Origin: Cypionkella sp.
GTDB lineage: Bacteria; Pseudomonadota; Alphaproteobacteria; Rhodobacterales; Rhodobacteraceae
NCBI RefSeq assembly: GCF_030652235.1
Contig: NZ_JAUSBA010000051.1
Location: 62,001 to 126,000, forward strand
Direction of reading: 5' to 3'
Length of the DNA: 64,000 nucleotides
In this document: in pieces, positions 18,630 through 28,902 of the stretch
Position numbering within the stretch: position 1 is the stretch's first letter
Layout: the number at the start of each line of letters is the position of its first letter
The notes under the pieces: generated by a model
What the model was told of the DNA's origin: nothing
Seen by the model: only the letters and a program-made list of their open reading frames with translations
Database searches by the model: none
Program-made: the position numbers and the translations under genes

Positions 18630-18917
18630 ATGACCGATTTCCGCGCTTTGCTTGAAACCCTGAAGCGCCCCCGGATGTTGATCCGCGCCGCCCGTTGTGG
18701 CGTGCTGGATTACCGCCGCGACCGTGATCTGAAGCGCTTGGTGGATAGCACCCCCTCGCCTGAGCGCGCGGTGACGCGGTTGTTGGCCGAGGAGGAACGG
18801 CTGGAGGATATCCGAGTCAGCGGCGAGGCCAGCTATTCGGTATCACGCCATATTGAGGTGCTGATCGCCTTAATCGCCGAGGTGCGGCTGCTGCCGCGCG
18901 CGCCCAAAGCGATCTGA
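18630..18917 (+). CDS. DUF6477 family protein
   Basis: 95 residues, starting MTDFRALLETLKRPRMLIRAARCG, a signature I recall for a small Rhodobacteraceae family of unknown function. A good GGAGG ribosome-binding site 9 bases upstream fixes this start; the longer frame before it has no such site. Basic, helical, no signal peptide. A strong terminator follows. Confidence 0.8.
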   Translation: MTDFRALLETLKRPRMLIRAARCGVLDYRRDRDLKRLVDSTPSPERAVTRLLAEEERLEDIRVSGEASYSVSRHIEVLIALIAEVRLLPRAPKAI

Positions 18918-18935
18918 CCAAGCCACCCGAATAGC

Positions 18936-18964
18936 AAAAGGCCCGCAGCGATGCGGGCCTTTTC
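18936..18964. terminator. Bidirectional terminator between DUF6477 and mttB-family gene
   Basis: AAAAGGCCCGCA and TGCGGGCCTTTT form a 12-bp stem around GCGA with T runs on both strands, located between two convergent genes. Confidence 0.9.
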
Positions 18965-18981
18965 AAGATCGGCTGATCCGA

Positions 18982-20544
18982 TCACATAAACGCATCTGGC
19001 ATTGATGCCTTCTTCTTCGCCACATATTCGTCGATACTTTCCCGCACGCCGTCGTCAATCGCAGGAGCGACATAATCGCCGAGCATCTTCTTCACCCGCT
19101 CCGCCGCCAAGGTCTGCGTGTCGCGCGCGCCTTCCTCGGCCCAAGTCTCAAACGGTTTGTAGTCGAACAGATCCGAGCGCCAGAACGCAGTTTTAAAGTT
19201 GGCTTGGGTATGCTCGCAGCCCAAATAGTGACCGCCGGGGCCAACCTCGCGGATCGCGTCCATCGCCTGCCCGTTGGTGTCCATCATGATGCCCTGCGCC
19301 AGATGGTGCAAAGTGCCCAACTGATCGGCATCCATCACGAATTTCTCGTAAGAGCTGACCAGACCACCCTCCAGCCAACCGCAAGCGTGCAGCATGAAGT
19401 TCACCCCCGCCAGCAGCGCCATGTTCAGGCTGTTCGCCGTCTCATATGCCGCCTGCGCATCCGGCAGTTTCGATCCGCAGAACGACCCACCCGAGCGATA
19501 CGGCAGCCCCAAGCGCCGCACCAACTGCCCGACGCCATAGGTGATATGCGAGGCTTCCGGGGTGCCAAAGGTCGGGGCGCCCGAGTTCATGTCGATTGAG
19601 GTCACAAATGCGCCCGCGATCACTGGCGATCCGGGGCGAACAAGTTGGGAATACGAAACCCCCGCCAAAATTTCCGCCAAAACCTGCGTCAGCGTGCCCG
19701 CTACCGTCACCGGAGCCATGGCACCGCCCACGATGAACGGCGACACGATCGAGGCTTGGTTGTTCGATGCGTAAACCTCTAAAGCCCCCATCATGATGCC
19801 GTCAAAGGTCATCGGCGAGTTGATGTTGATCAGACTGGTCATCACCGTGTTCTGGTCAACAAAATCTGCGCCGAACAACAGCTTAGACATTTCCACCGAA
19901 TCTGCCGCCCGCGACGGTTCCGTCACCGAACCCATATAGGGCTTGTCCGACAGCACCATATGCGCGCGCAGCATATCAAGGTGGCGCTTGTTCACCGGAA
20001 CATCGGTCGGCTCGCAAACGGTGCCGCCCGAATGGTGCAACCATTTCGACATATAGCCCAGCTTCACGAATTTCTGGAAATCGTCCAGCGTGGCATAGCG
20101 CCGCCCGCCTGCGATATCGCGCACGAAAGGCGGGCCGTAAACCGGGGCCAGCACCAGATTGCGGCCGCCAACCTCGACATTGCGCTCTGGGTTGCGGGCG
20201 TATTGGGTGAAGGTTTTCGGTGCAGTCGAACACAACTTACGCGCCAGCCCACGCGGAATATGCACCCGCTCGCCGCGCACATCCGCACCCGCTTCGCGCC
20301 AGCGCACCAGCGCCGCTTCATTCTCGATAAAGTTGACGCCGATCTCTTCTAACACGGTTTCCGCATTGTATTCGATGATCTGCAAGGCTTCCTCGTTGAG
20401 GATCTCAAAGTTCGGGATGTTGCGCTGGATGTATTTCGCGGTCTCGAAACTGACCGCCGTGCGCTCTGCCCTCCGGGTTGCCCCACCACCACCCCGTGCC
20501 CGTCGACCACCAGCTTCTGCAACATCGCTCATCGCAATCTCCAT
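18982..20544 (-). CDS. Trimethylamine methyltransferase (MttB) family protein
   Basis: Corrinoid-dependent methyltransferase family protein of 520 residues (TIM barrel). Archaeal MttB carries pyrrolysine; this gene has no in-frame amber codon, so it is of the non-Pyl type, members of which demethylate glycine betaine or related quaternary amines. Conserved runs include LEEIGVNFIENEAA, the GPPFVRD segment, SPMTFDGIMMGALE and GGHYLGCEHTQANF near the C-terminus. The start may be 5 codons further in (MSDVAEAGG). No corrinoid protein or methyl-corrinoid:THF transferase is adjacent, so the partner must lie elsewhere. Confidence 0.88.
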   Translation of the reverse strand: MEIAMSDVAEAGGRRARGGGGATRRAERTAVSFETAKYIQRNIPNFEILNEEALQIIEYNAETVLEEIGVNFIENEAALVRWREAGADVRGERVHIPRGLARKLCSTAPKTFTQYARNPERNVEVGGRNLVLAPVYGPPFVRDIAGGRRYATLDDFQKFVKLGYMSKWLHHSGGTVCEPTDVPVNKRHLDMLRAHMVLSDKPYMGSVTEPSRAADSVEMSKLLFGADFVDQNTVMTSLININSPMTFDGIMMGALEVYASNNQASIVSPFIVGGAMAPVTVAGTLTQVLAEILAGVSYSQLVRPGSPVIAGAFVTSIDMNSGAPTFGTPEASHITYGVGQLVRRLGLPYRSGGSFCGSKLPDAQAAYETANSLNMALLAGVNFMLHACGWLEGGLVSSYEKFVMDADQLGTLHHLAQGIMMDTNGQAMDAIREVGPGGHYLGCEHTQANFKTAFWRSDLFDYKPFETWAEEGARDTQTLAAERVKKMLGDYVAPAIDDGVRESIDEYVAKKKASMPDAFM

Positions 20545-20795
20545 CCTCAGCCGCCTACGCGGCGCTGTTTTGCTAAGCTTATGACGTGAACGAAGCAGAC
20601 CTCGCCCCCCGAATACGCCGCATAATCGACAAAACCGACATGTTCCGGTTCTGTAAACGACTTATGCGCCTCCTCTGTGCGCAAAGACCCTCACGGGGGG
20701 TCAAGGCAGGCTGAAAGCCCGCCTTTCCACCGCAAACACACAAAAATCCCGTCCAGCGATCTTGCGATTCCCCGCACATCCGGCTACCCGAGGCC

Positions 20796-22352
20796 ATGAC
20801 ACAACATGATCGCCTTCTCATCATCGACTTCGGCTCTCAGGTCACGCAACTGATTGCGCGCCGCCTGCGGGAGTTGAACGTTTATTGCGAAATCCACCCC
20901 TATAATAAGGTGGATGATGCGTTCCTGAAAAGCTTTGCGCCGAAAGCGGTGATCTTGTCGGGTGGACCGGATTCGGTGACACGCGCAGGATCGCCCCGCG
21001 CGCCCGAGGCGCTCTGGTCGTTCGGCGTGCCAGTGTTGGGCATCTGCTACGGTCAGCAAACCATGATGCAGCAGTTGGGTGGTTTGGTTGAACATGGCCA
21101 CGGCACTGCCGAGTTTGGCCGCGCTTTCGTCACCCCCACCAACGATAATCTGTCGATCCTCGATGGTTGGTTCGCGGATGGCCGCGAACAGGTCTGGATG
21201 AGCCACGGCGACCATGTCTCCAAGATCGCCCCCGGCTTTCAGGTTTACGGCACCTCGCCCAACGCCCCCTTCGCCGTCACCGCCGATCCTGCGCGCCACT
21301 TTTACGCCGTGCAGTTCCACCCCGAGGTGCATCACACCCCGAAGGGTGCGAAACTTTACGAAAATTTCGTGAAGCTGGCCGGGTTCTCGGGCGATTGGAC
21401 GATGGACGCCTACCGCGAGCAAGCCATCGCCGCGATCCGCGCGCAAGTCGGCGACAAGAAGGTGATCTGTGCTTTGTCGGGGGGTGTTGACAGCTCTGTG
21501 ACCGCTATCCTGATCCATGAAGCGATTGGCGATCAGCTCACCTGCGTCTTTGTCGATCATGGCCTGCTGCGGCTGGGTGAGGCCGAGCAGGTCGTCGCGA
21601 TGTTCAGCGATAATTACAATCTGAACCTGATCCACGCCGACGAATCCGAACTGTTCTTGAGCAAACTCGAAGGCGTATCGGACCCCGAAACCAAGCGCAA
21701 AATCATCGGTGGCTTGTTCATCGACGTATTCCAGAAATACGCCAACGGCATTGAAGGCGCAGAATTTCTCGCCCAAGGCACGCTCTACCCCGATGTGATT
21801 GAAAGCGTCAGCTTCTCTGGCGGCCCTTCGGTGACGATCAAATCGCACCACAATGTCGGCGGTCTGCCCGCAAAAATGGGCCTGAAGCTTGTTGAGCCTT
21901 TGCGCGAGCTGTTCAAGGATGAAGTCCGCGCTTTGGGTCGTGAACTCGGGCTTCCCGCCTCTTTCATTGGCCGCCACCCCTTCCCCGGCCCCGGTCTTGC
22001 GATCCGCTGCCCCGGAGAGATCACCACCGAGAAACTCGACATCCTGCGTCAAGCCGATGCAGTCTATATCGACCAGATCCGCAAACACGGTCTCTATGAT
22101 GAAATCTGGCAAGCCTTCGCCGCCATTCTGCCGATGAAAACCGTCGGTGTGATGGGCGACGGGCGCACCTATGACTACGCTTTGGCTTTGCGCGCGGTGA
22201 CATCGGTCGATGGTATGACCGCCGACACCTACCCGTTCAGCCACGACTTCTTGGGCGAAACCATGACCCGCATCATCAATGAGGTCAAAGGCGTCAACCG
22301 GGTGTTCTACGATATCACCTCCAAGCCGCCCGGCACCATCGAACTCGAATGA
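20796..22352 (+). CDS. guaA: GMP synthase (glutamine-hydrolysing)
   Basis: Final step of GMP synthesis from XMP. The N-terminal class I glutaminase has nucleophile Cys in [10 protein letters not shown] and the His/Glu pair in [10 protein letters not shown]. The ATP-pyrophosphatase loop is [10 protein letters not shown]. The C-terminal dimerisation domain ends with [12 protein letters not shown], the usual GuaA ending with the XMP-binding PPGTIEWE variant. 518 residues is standard. The stop overlaps the start of the next gene (ATGA). Confidence 0.98.
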   Translation: MTQHDRLLIIDFGSQVTQLIARRLRELNVYCEIHPYNKVDDAFLKSFAPKAVILSGGPDSVTRAGSPRAPEALWSFGVPVLGICYGQQTMMQQLGGLVEHGHGTAEFGRAFVTPTNDNLSILDGWFADGREQVWMSHGDHVSKIAPGFQVYGTSPNAPFAVTADPARHFYAVQFHPEVHHTPKGAKLYENFVKLAGFSGDWTMDAYREQAIAAIRAQVGDKKVICALSGGVDSSVTAILIHEAIGDQLTCVFVDHGLLRLGEAEQVVAMFSDNYNLNLIHADESELFLSKLEGVSDPETKRKIIGGLFIDVFQKYANGIEGAEFLAQGTLYPDVIESVSFSGGPSVTIKSHHNVGGLPAKMGLKLVEPLRELFKDEVRALGRELGLPASFIGRHPFPGPGLAIRCPGEITTEKLDILRQADAVYIDQIRKHGLYDEIWQAFAAILPMKTVGVMGDGRTYDYALALRAVTSVDGMTADTYPFSHDFLGETMTRIINEVKGVNRVFYDITSKPPGTIELE

Positions 22353-22627
22353 TCCGGTTGCGCGGCCATCTCATCTGCGCGACGTCGGAACAATCCGCCG
22401 CCGTGCAAGCGCATGTTGCCGAGCACACACGCCTTAGCCGCGCCGAGCCGGGGTGCCTTAGCTTTGAAGTCACCCCGACCGACGATCCGCTGAGGTGGGA
22501 GGTGCTGGAAACTTTCCGCACCCAAACTGATTTCAACGCCCATCAGGCCCGTACCCGCGCGTCCGACTGGTTTGACGCCACCCGCAATATCCTGCGCGAT
22601 TTCCGGGTCGAGGCGATCGGCGACTAA
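22349..22627 (+). CDS. ABM-domain putative quinol monooxygenase
   Basis: A 92-residue dimeric alpha-beta barrel protein of the antibiotic biosynthesis monooxygenase family. Marks are [17 protein letters not shown] and the [19 protein letters not shown] block with the conserved His. Translationally coupled to guaA by a 4-bp overlap. The family includes YgiN-like quinol monooxygenases; the actual substrate cannot be stated. Confidence 0.8.
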   Translation: MIRLRGHLICATSEQSAAVQAHVAEHTRLSRAEPGCLSFEVTPTDDPLRWEVLETFRTQTDFNAHQARTRASDWFDATRNILRDFRVEAIGD

Positions 22628-22650
22628 ACCTCTACCCCTTTCACATTGGC

Positions 22651-22695
22651 AAAAACACTCCGGGGGAGCGTAGCGGGGGCTGGCCCCCAACTCCG
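22651..22695 (-). repeat. Dispersed intergenic repeat, copy 2
   Basis: CTCCGGGGG followed by GGGGGCTGGCCCCCAACTCCG, a GC-rich palindromic element related to the copies near 11.69, 38.02, 40.30 and 43.94 kb. It lies downstream of the guaA operon, between convergent genes. Confidence 0.5.
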
Positions 22696-22774
22696 CGCAA
22701 CAGCCGAAGACCGCATCCCCGGCAGCGCCGTCGGAAGGGGCTCGATGCCCCGCGCGAAGGCACCTGTTTACAGG

Positions 22775-23374
22775 TCAGACAAACCCGCCATGTGCCACAA
22801 TCTGCGCCAAAGGCAGCCGACCATTCGGCACTTCGCGGGCTTGCAGCACTTCGGGCAATTTTTCGATATCGCCATGCTCACCGACCGCGATCACGGCATG
22901 CAGCACATAACCTTCCGGCAGGTTCAGGTTCTTGGCCAGCACATCGGCCTCAAACCCGCCCATCGCATGCGCCACCAACCCGGCATGATACGCCTGCAAC
23001 GCGAGATAGCCCCAAGCGGTGCCGGCATCAAAACTATGCGCGGAATTGGGCAGGTCTTTACCGTCTTTCTCAACCGTCGTGCGCGACGCGACGGCAATCA
23101 AAGCGGCGGCTCTTTCGGCCCAAGAGCGGTTAAACGGCACCAAAGAATCGGCGATCTTGCCGAAAGCTGCATCGCCGCGCAGACCGTAAGCAAACCGCCA
23201 CGGTTGGTTGTTGCTGGCGGAAGGCGCCCAACGTGCGGCCTCAAACAGCGGCAGCAGCTCGGCCTCGGTCAGGGTTTTGCCGGTAAAGCCACGCGGTGAG
23301 AAGCGTTCGGTGAATTGCGCATGGATCGGATGATCAGCAGTGCGGATGGTTTTGATAGCGGCGTGAGCGGTCAT
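22775..23374 (-). CDS. Nitroreductase family protein
   Basis: FMN/NAD(P)H oxidoreductase of about 199 residues. The FMN-binding N-terminal signature (RFSPRGFTGKTLTEAELL then EAARWAPSASNNQPWRF) is clear, and the C-terminal half has GYLALQAYHAGLVAHAMGGF. The start is the ATG preceded by GGAATCG; an upstream in-frame start 14 codons earlier has no ribosome-binding site. Substrate unknown. Confidence 0.87.
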   Translation of the reverse strand: MTAHAAIKTIRTADHPIHAQFTERFSPRGFTGKTLTEAELLPLFEAARWAPSASNNQPWRFAYGLRGDAAFGKIADSLVPFNRSWAERAAALIAVASRTTVEKDGKDLPNSAHSFDAGTAWGYLALQAYHAGLVAHAMGGFEADVLAKNLNLPEGYVLHAVIAVGEHGDIEKLPEVLQAREVPNGRLPLAQIVAHGGFV

Positions 23375-23514
23375 GACGATTCCATTTTTTGATCTATGAT
23401 CAACATAATGCTGCATTGCGGCATAACAAGGCCGTCCAGCGCAGACATGTCCCGCAAAAATGCACAGGATGCCAGCTCTGGCAAAGCGCCACGGATAGCG
23501 CTAGTCCTTCGGCC

Positions 23515-24810
23515 ATGCGCGCGTTGTCTCAAAACTTTTTGTTCCGTCACCGCGATTTCGGCCTATTTTGGACCGGTATGGCGCTTGTCAACATCGCAGC
23601 CCAGATAGAGGCCGTCACCATCGGCTGGCAGATCTATGCGCTGGGCCGCGCCACACTTTCCATCAAAGAAAGCGCGTTTCTGGTCGGCATGGTCGGCCTG
23701 TGCCAATTCCTGCCGCTGTTCGTGCTGACCCTGTGGGCCGGATCTTTGGCGGATCGTTACTCCCGCCGTATGATCGTCATGCTGGCACTGCTGGCGGAAA
23801 CCATCGGCGTTTTGGGCCTTGTGGCCTTGGCCCTACACCCCAAACCCGGCTTTACCGCAATCTTCGCCATCGCCGCTTTGTTCGGGGCCGCGCGCGCCTT
23901 CTTGTCGCCTGCGGCCACGGCTTTGGTGCCGATGCTGGTGCCGAAATCCGACATGCCGCAGGCGATCTCGCTGAAATCACTCAGCTGGCAGGGTGCTGTG
24001 ATCATCGGGCCGTGGCTGGGCGGGATGCTGTGCGCCATCTCGACCGCTGCCGCCTATGCCACCACGGCGGCGCTGTATGTCGCGGGCGTGGCGATCCTCG
24101 TGCTGATGCGCGCCAACACCACGCCCGAACGGCAACCGGGCAGCCAATGGGCACAGATCAAAGAGGGCCTCGCCTACACCTTCCACAACAAGATCGTGTT
24201 TGGCGCGATTTCGCTCGATCTGTTCGCGGTGCTGCTCGGCGGGGCGACCGCCCTGCTGCCCGCCTTCGCCAGCGATATTCTGCATGTCGGGCCCGAGGGC
24301 TTTGGCATCCTACGCTCGGGTCCGGCGATTGGCGCGGTGCTGGTGGCACTGGCGCTGGCCCGTTGGCCGCTGAAGCGCCGCGCCGGGATCAGGATGTTCT
24401 GGGCGGTGGGAGCCTTTGGACTGGCGACGGTGGTGTTCGGGCTGTCGCAGAATATCTATCTCTCGGTTGCAGCCCTAGCCGTGCTGGGGGCTGCGGATAT
24501 GATCTCGGTCTATGTCCGGCAAACCTTGGTGCAGATCGTCACCCCCGATCACATGCGCGGCCGGGTGTCTTCAGTGTCAGGTCTGTTCATCTCGGGCTCT
24601 AACGAGCTTGGAGAATTCGAATCCGGCGTCGTCTCGCGCTTTCTCGGCCCGGTCGGGGCGGCGGTGCTCGGCGGCATCGGCACCATGATCGTCACCGGCT
24701 CTTGGGCCTGGATGTTCCCGGCCCTGCGCAAAGCCGACCGTCTGGATGGGATCGAGCCTGACAGAGAAACGCTTCAGCCCCATTCGATGACCTCGCAGGT
24801 CAGCCAATGA
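23515..24810 (+). CDS. MFS transporter, EntS-like (MFS_3)
   Basis: Twelve-helix major facilitator, about 431 residues. The chosen ATG gives MRALSQNFLFRHRDFGLFWTG, the usual start of this subfamily (NxxFRxxWxG-type); the frame extends upstream but overlaps the divergent nitroreductase gene's leader. The cytoplasmic loop 2-3 motif reads GSLADRYSRRMIV. MFS_3 members export enterobactin-like compounds or drugs. The stop overlaps the next gene by 4 bp, so the two transporters form one unit. Confidence 0.88.
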   Translation: MRALSQNFLFRHRDFGLFWTGMALVNIAAQIEAVTIGWQIYALGRATLSIKESAFLVGMVGLCQFLPLFVLTLWAGSLADRYSRRMIVMLALLAETIGVLGLVALALHPKPGFTAIFAIAALFGAARAFLSPAATALVPMLVPKSDMPQAISLKSLSWQGAVIIGPWLGGMLCAISTAAAYATTAALYVAGVAILVLMRANTTPERQPGSQWAQIKEGLAYTFHNKIVFGAISLDLFAVLLGGATALLPAFASDILHVGPEGFGILRSGPAIGAVLVALALARWPLKRRAGIRMFWAVGAFGLATVVFGLSQNIYLSVAALAVLGAADMISVYVRQTLVQIVTPDHMRGRVSSVSGLFISGSNELGEFESGVVSRFLGPVGAAVLGGIGTMIVTGSWAWMFPALRKADRLDGIEPDRETLQPHSMTSQVSQ

Positions 24811-25715
24811 GTCCGCCCAAAGCCCCCAACTCGCCCGCGATCCGCGCGGCGTTCTGGATGATCGGCTCGATCCTCGCGTTCTCGGCGATGGCGATTGCCG
24901 CCAAACAGATCGGCCCGCGCCACGATAGTTTTGAAATCATGACGGTGCGCTCTGCCGTAGGCTTTGTGCTGGTGCTGGCTTTGACCGCAGCCTCTGGCAA
25001 GCTGCCCGAGATCACCGCCCGCAAACTTGGCGGTCATGCCCTGCGCAACGTGATCCATTTCACCGGGCAAAACCTGTGGTTCTGGGCGCTGACCATGATT
25101 CCCTTGGCGCAGCTTTTCGCCATCGAATTCACCTCGCCGTTGTGGGTGGTGCTGTTGGCCGCCCTGCTGCTGGGCGAGCGGCTGACCAAGATCCGGCTGA
25201 TCGCCGCCGCCTTGGGCTTTGTCGGCGTGCTGATCGTGGCCCGCCCGGATCTCGCGCATCTGAACCCCGGCGTTCTGGCCGCTGCCGCCTCGGCCCTTTG
25301 CTTTGCCACCACCAATGTGGTCACCAAAAAACTGACCGTGGGCATCTCTATTCTGTGCATCCTGTTCTGGCTGACGCTGATGCAGTTCTTCTTTGGTCTT
25401 ACCGCAGCGCTGAGCGATGGCATCTTCCATCTGCCCACCGCCGCCACCCTGCCGTGGCTCTGCGTGATCGGGCTTGCGGGGGTTTCCGCGCATTACTGCG
25501 TCACGGCTGCGCTGAAACTCGCGCCCGCCTCTTATGTCATGCCGCTGGACTTTCTGCGCCTGCCGCTGATCGCCGTGGTCGGCGCCTTGATCTATGCCGA
25601 ACCGCTTGACCCCTACGTGATCCTTGGCGCGGCGGTGATTTTTGCCGGCATTTGGCTGAACATCCGTGCGGAAATCCGACCCAAAGGCCACATCGCGCCA
25701 ATCACAACCCCGTGA
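24807..25715 (+). CDS. DMT/EamA family transporter
   Basis: Ten hydrophobic segments in two EamA repeats, about 302 residues. First repeat has SILAFSAMAIAAKQIGPRH, typical of the family; the second repeat ends with PLIAVVGALIYAEPLDPYV. Translation is coupled to the MFS gene (ATGA). Probably exports or imports a small metabolite; no substrate can be inferred. Confidence 0.88.
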   Translation: MSPPKAPNSPAIRAAFWMIGSILAFSAMAIAAKQIGPRHDSFEIMTVRSAVGFVLVLALTAASGKLPEITARKLGGHALRNVIHFTGQNLWFWALTMIPLAQLFAIEFTSPLWVVLLAALLLGERLTKIRLIAAALGFVGVLIVARPDLAHLNPGVLAAAASALCFATTNVVTKKLTVGISILCILFWLTLMQFFFGLTAALSDGIFHLPTAATLPWLCVIGLAGVSAHYCVTAALKLAPASYVMPLDFLRLPLIAVVGALIYAEPLDPYVILGAAVIFAGIWLNIRAEIRPKGHIAPITTP

Positions 25716-25841
25716 CGCCGCGTCATTGATTGACCACTGCACAGGCTTGCGCTTAGCGTGACAAATCACCGCATTGATCGCATTAACCCACGGAAAAGTT
25801 GGGACATGCCAAGATGCAGCATCGGTTACGGGGAGTAGACC

Positions 25842-26960
25842 ATGAAGCATATCGTCACCGCGCTTGGCGCATTGGCAATGACCACGACGCTGGCACAGGC
25901 GGGGGGGATTGACCGCTCTGGCACCAGCTATTCGGCGCTGTTTGACAAAGGCCGCATTGCGACGATTGGTTTTTCCAACGTGACCCCGTCGGTTGGCGGT
26001 GTGTTCACCCATCCGCTTGCTGGCCCAATCCCAACCGGAAATATGTCCGAAACCTACACGACGCTGTCGTTCAGCTATAAATCGGACATCAATGATAAAT
26101 TGTCCTATGCGATCTTCCTGAACCAGCCCTACGGCGCGGATGCCCATTACAAGGAAGGCATCTACAATGGGCTAGAGGCGCATTGGAAAAGCACGCAACT
26201 GGCGGCTTTGCTGAAGTATAACCTTAACGAGCGCGCCTCGGTTTACGGTGGTCTGCGTCTGGTCAGATCTTCCGCAGAAATCAATATTCCGGTGCAAATG
26301 CTGTCGCCACCCGCCACGCCGATCGTGATTGGGCCTTATACCGCAACAACCGATACCGACACGCAAGTCGGCTATGTGGTTGGTGCGGCCTATCAAATTC
26401 CCGACATTGCCCTGCGTGTGGCCCTGACCTACGAATCCTCCATCAAGCATGAGTTTGGCACGTCAGAGCGGTTTGCGGGCCTGAACGAGGGTGCCACCAT
26501 TGATGGCAAAACCGAAATCAGCATGCCGCAAAGCGTGACCTTGGATTTTCAGTCGGGGGTGGCGAAAGACACGCTGGTGTTCGGCTCGGTGACGTGGAGC
26601 GAGTGGTCGAAATGGCACGTTCGGCCCGATTACTATAACGGCGTGATCAATGATGAGATCACCGGTTTTTCGAATAATGTCATCACCTACGAATTGGGCG
26701 TTGGTCGCAAGATCAATGACAGCTTGTCAGTGTTCGCACGGATTGGCTATGAGAAATCCGATGGCGAGGAAGCCTCGCGACTTTCCCCCACCGATGGCCG
26801 TCGCAGCTTTGGCATCGGCGGGTCGTGGACCAAAGACAACGTCAAAATCACCGGTGGCGTTGAATATGTGAAGCTTGGCGATGCGGTTGACGCCTCAGGC
26901 ACCAAGTTTTCTGGCAATGATGCGGTCGGCGTCGGTGTGAACGTCGCCTTCACGTTCTGA
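25842..26960 (+). CDS. Outer-membrane channel of the FadL/OmpP1/TodX family
   Basis: Signal peptide MKHIVTALGALAMTTTLAQA with cleavage before GGIDRSG. The N-terminal part after cleavage (GIDRSGTSYSALFDKG) corresponds to the hatch region of FadL. The body is built of amphipathic beta strands and ends in phenylalanine (VGVNVAFTF), the outer-membrane assembly signal. The family takes up long-chain fatty acids or hydrophobic aromatics. It stands alone with its own terminator. Confidence 0.87.
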   Translation: MKHIVTALGALAMTTTLAQAGGIDRSGTSYSALFDKGRIATIGFSNVTPSVGGVFTHPLAGPIPTGNMSETYTTLSFSYKSDINDKLSYAIFLNQPYGADAHYKEGIYNGLEAHWKSTQLAALLKYNLNERASVYGGLRLVRSSAEINIPVQMLSPPATPIVIGPYTATTDTDTQVGYVVGAAYQIPDIALRVALTYESSIKHEFGTSERFAGLNEGATIDGKTEISMPQSVTLDFQSGVAKDTLVFGSVTWSEWSKWHVRPDYYNGVINDEITGFSNNVITYELGVGRKINDSLSVFARIGYEKSDGEEASRLSPTDGRRSFGIGGSWTKDNVKITGGVEYVKLGDAVDASGTKFSGNDAVGVGVNVAFTF

Positions 26961-26980
26961 TCGCAGCCTTTTAATTTTCC

Positions 26981-27010
26981 GGCCCCGCAGTGCTTGTGGG
27001 GCCGCTTTCA
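26981..27010 (+). terminator. Terminator after fadL-like gene
   Basis: GGCCCC and GGGGCC form a stem around an 11-base loop, followed by GCTTTCATTTT, 20 bases after the porin stop. Confidence 0.65.
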
Positions 27011-27074
27011 TTTTCGCTTCCCCCTCCCGGCCTGCGCCTGTAACAAAGCCGTGCCAAGCAAGCCGGAGCGCGCG

Positions 27075-27959
27075 ATGATTTACACCTCAGGACAAGATTT
27101 TCGCGCCGCCCGCCAAAAGCGCGTGCTGCTGTTTGGCATGTCGGGCTTGGGCAAAACCTATCTGTCGAACATGCTGCGGGATGCGGGCCAAGCGAACGCG
27201 GGCGGCTGGTTTCACTACTCGGTCGACTACCGCATCGGCACCCGTTATATGAACGAATTCATCGCCGACAACTTCAAGCGCGAGGCGATGAAGGTTCCGC
27301 TGCTGCGAGAATTGTTGATGTCGGATTCGGTCTATATCGCCTCGAACATCACCTTTAATAACTTGGCCCCGCTCTCGACCTATCTCGGCAAGCCCGGTGA
27401 TCCGGCGCGCGGTGGCATTGCGTTTGAGGAATATCAGCGCCGCCAGGCCGAACATGCGCAGGCCGAAATCTCAGCCATGCTGGATGTGCCGCGCTTTGTC
27501 GAACGCGCTAAAAATATCTATGGCTATCAGAACTTTATCTGCGATACCTCAGGTTCGATCTGCGAGGTGGTCGATGCCGAAAGCCCCGCCGATCCGGTGA
27601 TGCGCGCCTTGGCCGATAACCAGTTGCTCGTCTGGATCAAAGGCTCGGATACCCACAAAGCCGAACTTGCCCGCCGCTTTGACCGCGCCCCAAAGCCGAT
27701 GTATTACCGCCCGGATTTTCTGATGAAGTTATGGGCGGAATACCTTGTTCATGAAGGCAAATCCGCGACCGAAGTGGACCCAGACGCGTTCTTGCGCTTT
27801 GGTTATGCCCGCCTTTTGGATCATCGCCAGCCGCGCTATGCCGCGATGGCACGGTGGGGCGTGACCGTTACCGCCGAAGACGTGGCGCAGGTCAAAACCC
27901 CCACTGATTTCGATGACATGATCGAGACTGCCCTTGATCGCGCGAAGAACCACGCCTAA
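27075..27959 (+). CDS. Uncharacterised P-loop ATPase, 294 residues
   Basis: The start was put at [20 protein letters not shown], because the preceding part of the frame covers the terminator of the porin gene. A clear P-loop GMSGLGKT lies at about 21-28, preceded by RVLLF and followed by LSNMLR. The central part ([13 protein letters not shown]) may hold the second acidic site. It resembles a conserved alphaproteobacterial protein annotated only as ATPase; kinase or GTPase-like use of the P-loop is possible. It is 25 bp upstream of metA. Confidence 0.72.
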   Translation: MIYTSGQDFRAARQKRVLLFGMSGLGKTYLSNMLRDAGQANAGGWFHYSVDYRIGTRYMNEFIADNFKREAMKVPLLRELLMSDSVYIASNITFNNLAPLSTYLGKPGDPARGGIAFEEYQRRQAEHAQAEISAMLDVPRFVERAKNIYGYQNFICDTSGSICEVVDAESPADPVMRALADNQLLVWIKGSDTHKAELARRFDRAPKPMYYRPDFLMKLWAEYLVHEGKSATEVDPDAFLRFGYARLLDHRQPRYAAMARWGVTVTAEDVAQVKTPTDFDDMIETALDRAKNHA

Positions 27960-27984
27960 CTCTCTACAAAATCAGGATAAATCC

Positions 27985-28902
27985 ATGCCAATCACCCTGC
28001 CCGCCTCCCTGCCCGCCTTCGACGTTCTGCGGAATGAAGGCGTCATGGTGATGTCGCCCGAGCGGGCGCAGGCGCAGGAAATCCGCCCATTGCGCATCGG
28101 TCTGTTGAACCTGATGCCAAAGAAAATCCAGACCGAGAACCAATTCGCCCGACTGATCGGGGCAACACCGTTGCAGATCGACTTTCAACTGATCCGCATG
28201 TCGGAACATCAGGCAAAAAATACCGCCGCCGACCATATGGAAACCTTCTATCGCCCGTTCCAAGAGGTGAAATCCGAGAAATTCGATGGGCTGATCATCA
28301 CCGGTGCGCCCATCGAACATCTGCCGTTCGAGGAGGTCACCTATTGGGATGAACTCTGCGAGGTGATGGATTGGACCCAGACCAACGTGTTCTCGACCTT
28401 TGGCGTCTGCTGGGGTGGCATGGCGATGATCAACCATTTCCACGGCGTCAAAAAGCATATGCTGGATCACAAGGCGTTCGGGTGCTTCCGCCACATGAAC
28501 CTTGCGCCGACCTCGCCGTTTTTGCGCGGCTTTTCGGATGATTTTGTGATTCCGGTCAGCCGTTGGACCGAGATGAAACAGCCCGAAATTGACGCAGCCC
28601 CCGGCCTGCGCACGCTTTTGGGCAGCGATCAGGTTGGCCCCTGTCTGGTCGAAGACCCGGAGCATCGCGCGCTTTATATCTTCAACCATTTTGAATATGA
28701 CAGCGACACGCTGAAGCAGGAATATGACCGCGATGTGGCCGCTGGCACCCCGATCAATGTGCCGGACAATTACTACCCGAACGACAATCCGGCCCTACCT
28801 CCGCTGAACCGCTGGCGCAGCCACGCGCATTTGCTTTACGGCAACTGGATCAACGAGATTTATCAGGGCACCCCTTATGACATGGCAGAAATTGGCCGCT
28901 AA
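27985..28902 (+). CDS. metA: Homoserine O-acyltransferase MetA
   Basis: Activates homoserine for methionine synthesis. The nucleophile Cys is in [17 protein letters not shown] and the catalytic His/Glu are in [30 protein letters not shown] is the family N-terminal block. Alphaproteobacterial MetA proteins often use acetyl-CoA rather than succinyl-CoA; the acyl specificity cannot be read safely here. The start is the ATG giving [15 protein letters not shown], 17 codons into the open frame. Confidence 0.95.
   Translation: MPITLPASLPAFDVLRNEGVMVMSPERAQAQEIRPLRIGLLNLMPKKIQTENQFARLIGATPLQIDFQLIRMSEHQAKNTAADHMETFYRPFQEVKSEKFDGLIITGAPIEHLPFEEVTYWDELCEVMDWTQTNVFSTFGVCWGGMAMINHFHGVKKHMLDHKAFGCFRHMNLAPTSPFLRGFSDDFVIPVSRWTEMKQPEIDAAPGLRTLLGSDQVGPCLVEDPEHRALYIFNHFEYDSDTLKQEYDRDVAAGTPINVPDNYYPNDNPALPPLNRWRSHAHLLYGNWINEIYQGTPYDMAEIGR

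Noticed and set aside
20784-22244. 486-codon open frame on the minus strand opposite guaA
   Set aside because: Exact shadow of guaA, whose protein is unmistakable. Its translation is rich in His, Arg and Gly-Asp pairs without any known motif.
24774-26147. 457-codon open frame on the minus strand opposite the DMT transporter and porin start
   Set aside because: Low-complexity, Gln/His/Arg-rich translation; it crosses two real plus-strand genes with clear domains.
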